This document shows positions 60,601 through 64,000 of a stretch of 64,000 nucleotides of DNA, in pieces. Under the pieces are notes generated by a model. It was not told the DNA's origin and searched no databases. It saw only the letters and a list, made by a program, of their open reading frames with translations. Position 1 is the first letter of the stretch, and each line of letters starts with the position of its first letter. A program made the translations under genes and the position numbers. The stretch is from Sabellastarte sp. h YS-2021 (taxonomy: Eukaryota; Annelida; Polychaeta; Sabellida; Sabellidae): contig OZ024927.1 in the NCBI GenBank assembly GCA_964017235.1, positions 58,861,832-58,925,831 of the forward strand, written 5' to 3'.

Positions 60601-61813
60601 CGATTGCACAGGTTTCAGGATTACATCTGGTGTACCAGTGATGTCATATGTGTGAAATAGGGTCCAGGAAGCCGAAAATACAGCCTCAGCTGGCTGGCTC
60701 AGGATAGGCTGATATTTTCTCAGTAAAGGCAGGTTTAAGGTTGTAAACCATATTGTGTCCCACAGGAGTCGCCACTTGAATGAATTTTAGTAGTGTGTTC
60801 CTTCAGAAATGCATATCTAGTCCAAAGTGCAGGTTCAGGGAGTGTAGGTGGCGAGGATGTCATAAAATGCCAGATCAGTCAAAACCACCTTTTAATGTTG
60901 ATCAATCTTGCTGAAATTTTCACAGAAAACTCAGTTTATATCAAAGAATGAATTTGTATTGGTCTGGTCCACTCGAGGGCCATATTGGGAATTTCATTTC
61001 CGGGGTGTTGGGGGGCCCCTGGCCTCCCCTCATTTGGGGAATGTCAGGTATATCACAATATTGCCAGTCTGAAGCCCCTATTTAATTTCATGCTTGTTTC
61101 AACAATAAAGGGGGATATTTTAGGCACATTTGGAGCATTACATGTCTGAACAGAAAATATTTAACCCGAATAATGCTGTTAAAATGGTCCAAAATAGATG
61201 TAAATCAGCCCAAACCAGTACTAAATATTGCTCTGTAACCATGAAACTTGGCCCAAAAATCACCTGCCACCCACTGAATCCGATTGCACAGGTTTCAGGA
61301 TTACATCTGGTGTACCAGTGATGTCATATGTGTGAAATAGGGTCCAGGAAGCCGAAAATACAGCCTCAGCTGGCTGGCTCAGGATAGGCTGATATTTTCT
61401 CAGTAAAGGCAGGTTTAAGGTTGTAAACCATATTGTGTCCCACAGGAGTCGCCACTTGAATGAATTTTAGTAGTGTGTTCCTTCAGAAATGCATATCTAG
61501 TCCAAAGTGCAGGTTCAGGGAGTGTAGGTGGCGATCGAGGATGTCATAAAATGCCAGATCAGTCAAAACCACCTTTTAAAGTTGATCAATCTTGCTGAAC
61601 TTTTCACAGAAAACTCAGTTTATATCAAAGAATGAATTTGTATTGGTCTGGTCCACTCGAGGGCCATATTGGGAATTTCATTTCCGGGGTGTTGGGGGGC
61701 CCCTGGCCTCCCCTCATTTGGGGAATGTCAGGTATATCACAATATTGCCAGTCTGAAGCCCCTATTTAATTTCATGCTTGTTTCAACAATAAAGGGGGAT
61801 ATTTTAGGCACAT
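51605..61813. repeat. 3,403-bp pentameric higher-order repeat (three full copies)
   Basis: Markers recur every 3,403 bp: GGCGATCGAGG (a 4-bp ATCG insertion giving 684-bp spacing) at about 51323, 54726, 58129 and 61532; CTTGGACCAAAA in the next anchored monomer; a 679-bp monomer with GGGGGGCCCTGG; CCAGCACTAAAT; GGAGTAGCCACT; and GATTGCAGAGG. Full units are 51605-55007, 55008-58410 and 58411-61813. A fourth starts at 61814 and leaves the window. The part-unit 50241-51604 matches the end of the unit. The third copy differs: its monomer at 60450 has AGCCGAAACC, and the one at 61130 has lost the GATTGCAGAGG marker. Confidence 0.88.
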
Positions 61814-62990
61814 TTGGAGCATTACATGTCTGAACAGAAAATATTTAACCCGAATAATGCTGTTAAAATGGTCCAAAATAGATGTAAATCAGCCCAAACC
61901 AGTACTAAATATTGCTCTGTAACCATGAAACTTGGACCAAAAATCACCTGCCACCCACTGAATCCGATTGCACAGGTTTCAGGATTACATCTGGTGTACC
62001 AGTGATGTCATATGTGTGAAATAGGGTCCAGGAAGCCGAAAATACAGCCTCAGCTGGCTGGCTCAGGATAGGCTGATATTTTCTCAGTAAAGGCAGGTTT
62101 AAGGTTGTAAACCATATTGTGTCCCACAGGAGTCGCCACTTGAATGAATTTTAGTAGTGTGTTCCTTCAGAAATGCATATCTAGTCCAAAGTGCAGGTTC
62201 AGGGAGTGTAGGTGGCGAGGATGTCATAAAATGCCAGATCAGTCAAAACCACCTTTTAATGTTGATCAATCTTGCTGAAATTTTCACAGAAAACTCAGTT
62301 TATATCAAAGAATGAATTTGTATTGGTCTGGTCCACTCGAGGGCCATATTGGGAATTTCATTTCCGGGGTGTGGGGGGGCCCTGGCCTCCCCTCATTTGG
62401 GGAATGTCAGGTATATCACAATATTGCCAGTCTGAAGCCCCTATTTAATTTCATGCTTGTTTCAACAATAAAGGGGGATATTTTAGGCACATTTGGAGCA
62501 TTACATGTCTGAACAGAAAATATTTAACCCGAATAATGCTGTTAAAATGGTCCAAAATAGATGTAAATCAGCCCAAACCAGCACTAAATATTGCTCTGTA
62601 ACCATGAAACTTGGCCCAAAAATCACCTGCCACCCACTGAATCCGATTGCACAGGTTTCAGGATTACATCTGGTGTACCAGTGATGTCATATGTGTGAAA
62701 TAGGGTCCAGGAAGCCGAAAATACAGCCTCAGCTGGCTGGCTCAGGATAGGCTGATATTTTCTCAGTAAAGGCAGGTTTAAGGTTGTAAACCATATTGTG
62801 TCCCACAGGAGTCGCCACTTGAATGAATTTTAGTAGTGTGTTCCTTCAGAAATGCATATCTAGTCCAAAGTGCAGGTTCAGGGAGTGTAGGTGGCGAGGA
62901 TGTCATAAAATGCCAGATCAGTCAAAACCACCTTTTAAAGTTGATCAATCTTGCTGAACTTTTCACAGAAAACTCAGTTTATATCAAAGA

Positions 62991-64000
62991 ATGAATTTGT
63001 ATTGGTCTGGTCCACTCGAGGGCCATATTGGGAATTTCATTTCCGGGGTGTGGGGGGCCCCTGGCCTCCCCTCTTTTGGGGAATGTCAGGTATATCACAA
63101 TATTGCCAGTCTGAAGCCCCTATTTAATTTCATGCTTGTTTCAACAATAAAGGGGGATATTTTAGGCACATTTGGAGCATTACATGTCTGAACAGAAAAT
63201 ATTTAACCCGAATAATGCTGTTAAAATGGTCCAAAATAGATGTAAATCAGCCCAAACCAGTACTAAATATTGCTCTGTAACCATGAAACTTGGCCCAAAA
63301 ATCACCTGCCACCCACTGAATCCGATTGCACAGGTTTCAGGATTACATCTGGTGTACCAGTGATGTCATATGTGTGAAATAGGGTCCAGGAAGCCGAAAT
63401 ACAGCCTCAGCTGGCTGGCTCAGGATAGGCTGATATTTTCTCAGTAAAGGCAGGTTTAAGGTTGTAAACCATATTGTGTCCCACAGGAGTAGCCACTTGA
63501 ATGAATTTTTAGTAGTGTGTTCCTTCAGAAATGCATATCTAGTCCAAAGTGCAGGTTCAGGGAGTGTAGGTGGCGAGGATGTCATAAAATGCCAGATCAG
63601 TCAAAACCACCTTTTAATGTTGATCAATCTTGCTGAAATTTTCACAGAAAACTCAGTTTATATCAAAGAATGAATTTGTATTGGTCTGGTCCACTCGAGG
63701 GCCATATTGGGAATTTCATTTCCGGGGTGTGGGGGGGCCCCTGGCCTCCCTCATTTGGGGAAGTCAGGTATATCACAATATTGCCAGTCTGAAGCCCCTA
63801 TTTAATTTCATGCTTGTTTCAACAATAAAGGGGGATATTTTAGGCACATTTGGAGCATTACATGTCTGAACAGAAAATATTTAACCCGAATAATGCTGTT
63901 AAAATGGTCCAAAATAGATGTAAATCAGCCGAAACCAGTACTAAATATTGCTCTGTAACCATGAAACTTGGCCCAAAAATCACCTGCCACCCACTGAATC
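62991..64000. repeat. Right-end monomers with excess single-base indels
   Basis: Compared with neighbours, this last stretch has CCCCTCTTTTGGGG, a G-tract two bases shorter (63049-63056), GCCGAAATACAG (one A lost, about 63395), GAATTTTTAG (one T gained, about 63510), and CCTCCCTCATTTGGGGAAGTC (one C and one T lost, 63745-63765). No other stretch of the right arm has as many private indels. Confidence 0.75.

Larger units (their letters stand above)
50078..64000. repeat. 680-bp satellite array, right arm (21 anchored monomers)
   Basis: The array resumes in the same orientation and phase as before the element. Anchors run from 50241 to about 63850, with spacings of 680, 684 and 679 bp. The first monomer has a private change, GAGGGACATATT (50091). 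The last base is still inside a monomer, so the array continues beyond the window. No gene or RNA is seen. Confidence 0.97.

Overview
The window is eukaryotic, almost certainly metazoan, satellite DNA carrying one intact retrotransposon. No ordinary host gene is visible. The sequence is a head-to-tail array of a roughly 680-bp monomer, broken once by a 7,547-bp tyrosine-recombinase retrotransposon of the DIRS order. The element has the split-direct-repeat layout of the Ngaro/PAT type. Such elements are common in aquatic invertebrates, fish and some fungi, but the species cannot be read from this sequence.

Left arm (1-42530): 62 monomers, counted by a fixed anchor (TTGGAGCATTACATG), all on one strand. 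Most are exactly 680 bp; variants are 672, 679, 699, 704 and 705 bp. The arm is mosaic. 1-3896 alternates subtypes. 3897-18215 is a higher-order repeat (HOR) of four-monomer (about 2,731 bp) and three-monomer (2,032 bp) units marked by a divergent B monomer, some copies having an 18-24 base poly-G run. 18216-36573 is homogeneous, with marker pairs spaced at multiples of 680. About 36574-40653 is a 1,360-bp dimer.

Retroelement (42531-50077): A1 repeat, leader, ORF1 (Gag-like, with Cys/His clusters), ORF2 (reverse transcriptase and RNase H), ORF3 (tyrosine recombinase with a full catalytic set), then B1-A2, a 1.2-kb spacer and B2. By eye A1 and A2 are identical over about 180 bp, and B1 and B2 over 421 bp. 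All three frames are open, so the insertion looks young. It has no target-site duplication and the satellite phase is exactly restored. ORF1 and ORF2 are joined by a textbook -1 frameshift signal: an A-AAA-AAC heptamer, a short spacer and a perfect stem with the ORF1 stop in its loop. ORF2 has no in-frame ATG for its first 274 codons. ORF2 and ORF3 overlap as ATGA. The inferred expression plan is Gag, a frameshifted Gag-RT/RNase H, and recombinase by termination-reinitiation from one RNA.

Right arm (50078-64000): 21 anchors, organised mainly as a 3,403-bp five-monomer HOR absent from the left arm. The last kilobase carries unusual single-base indels, which suggests either an approaching array edge or lower base accuracy.
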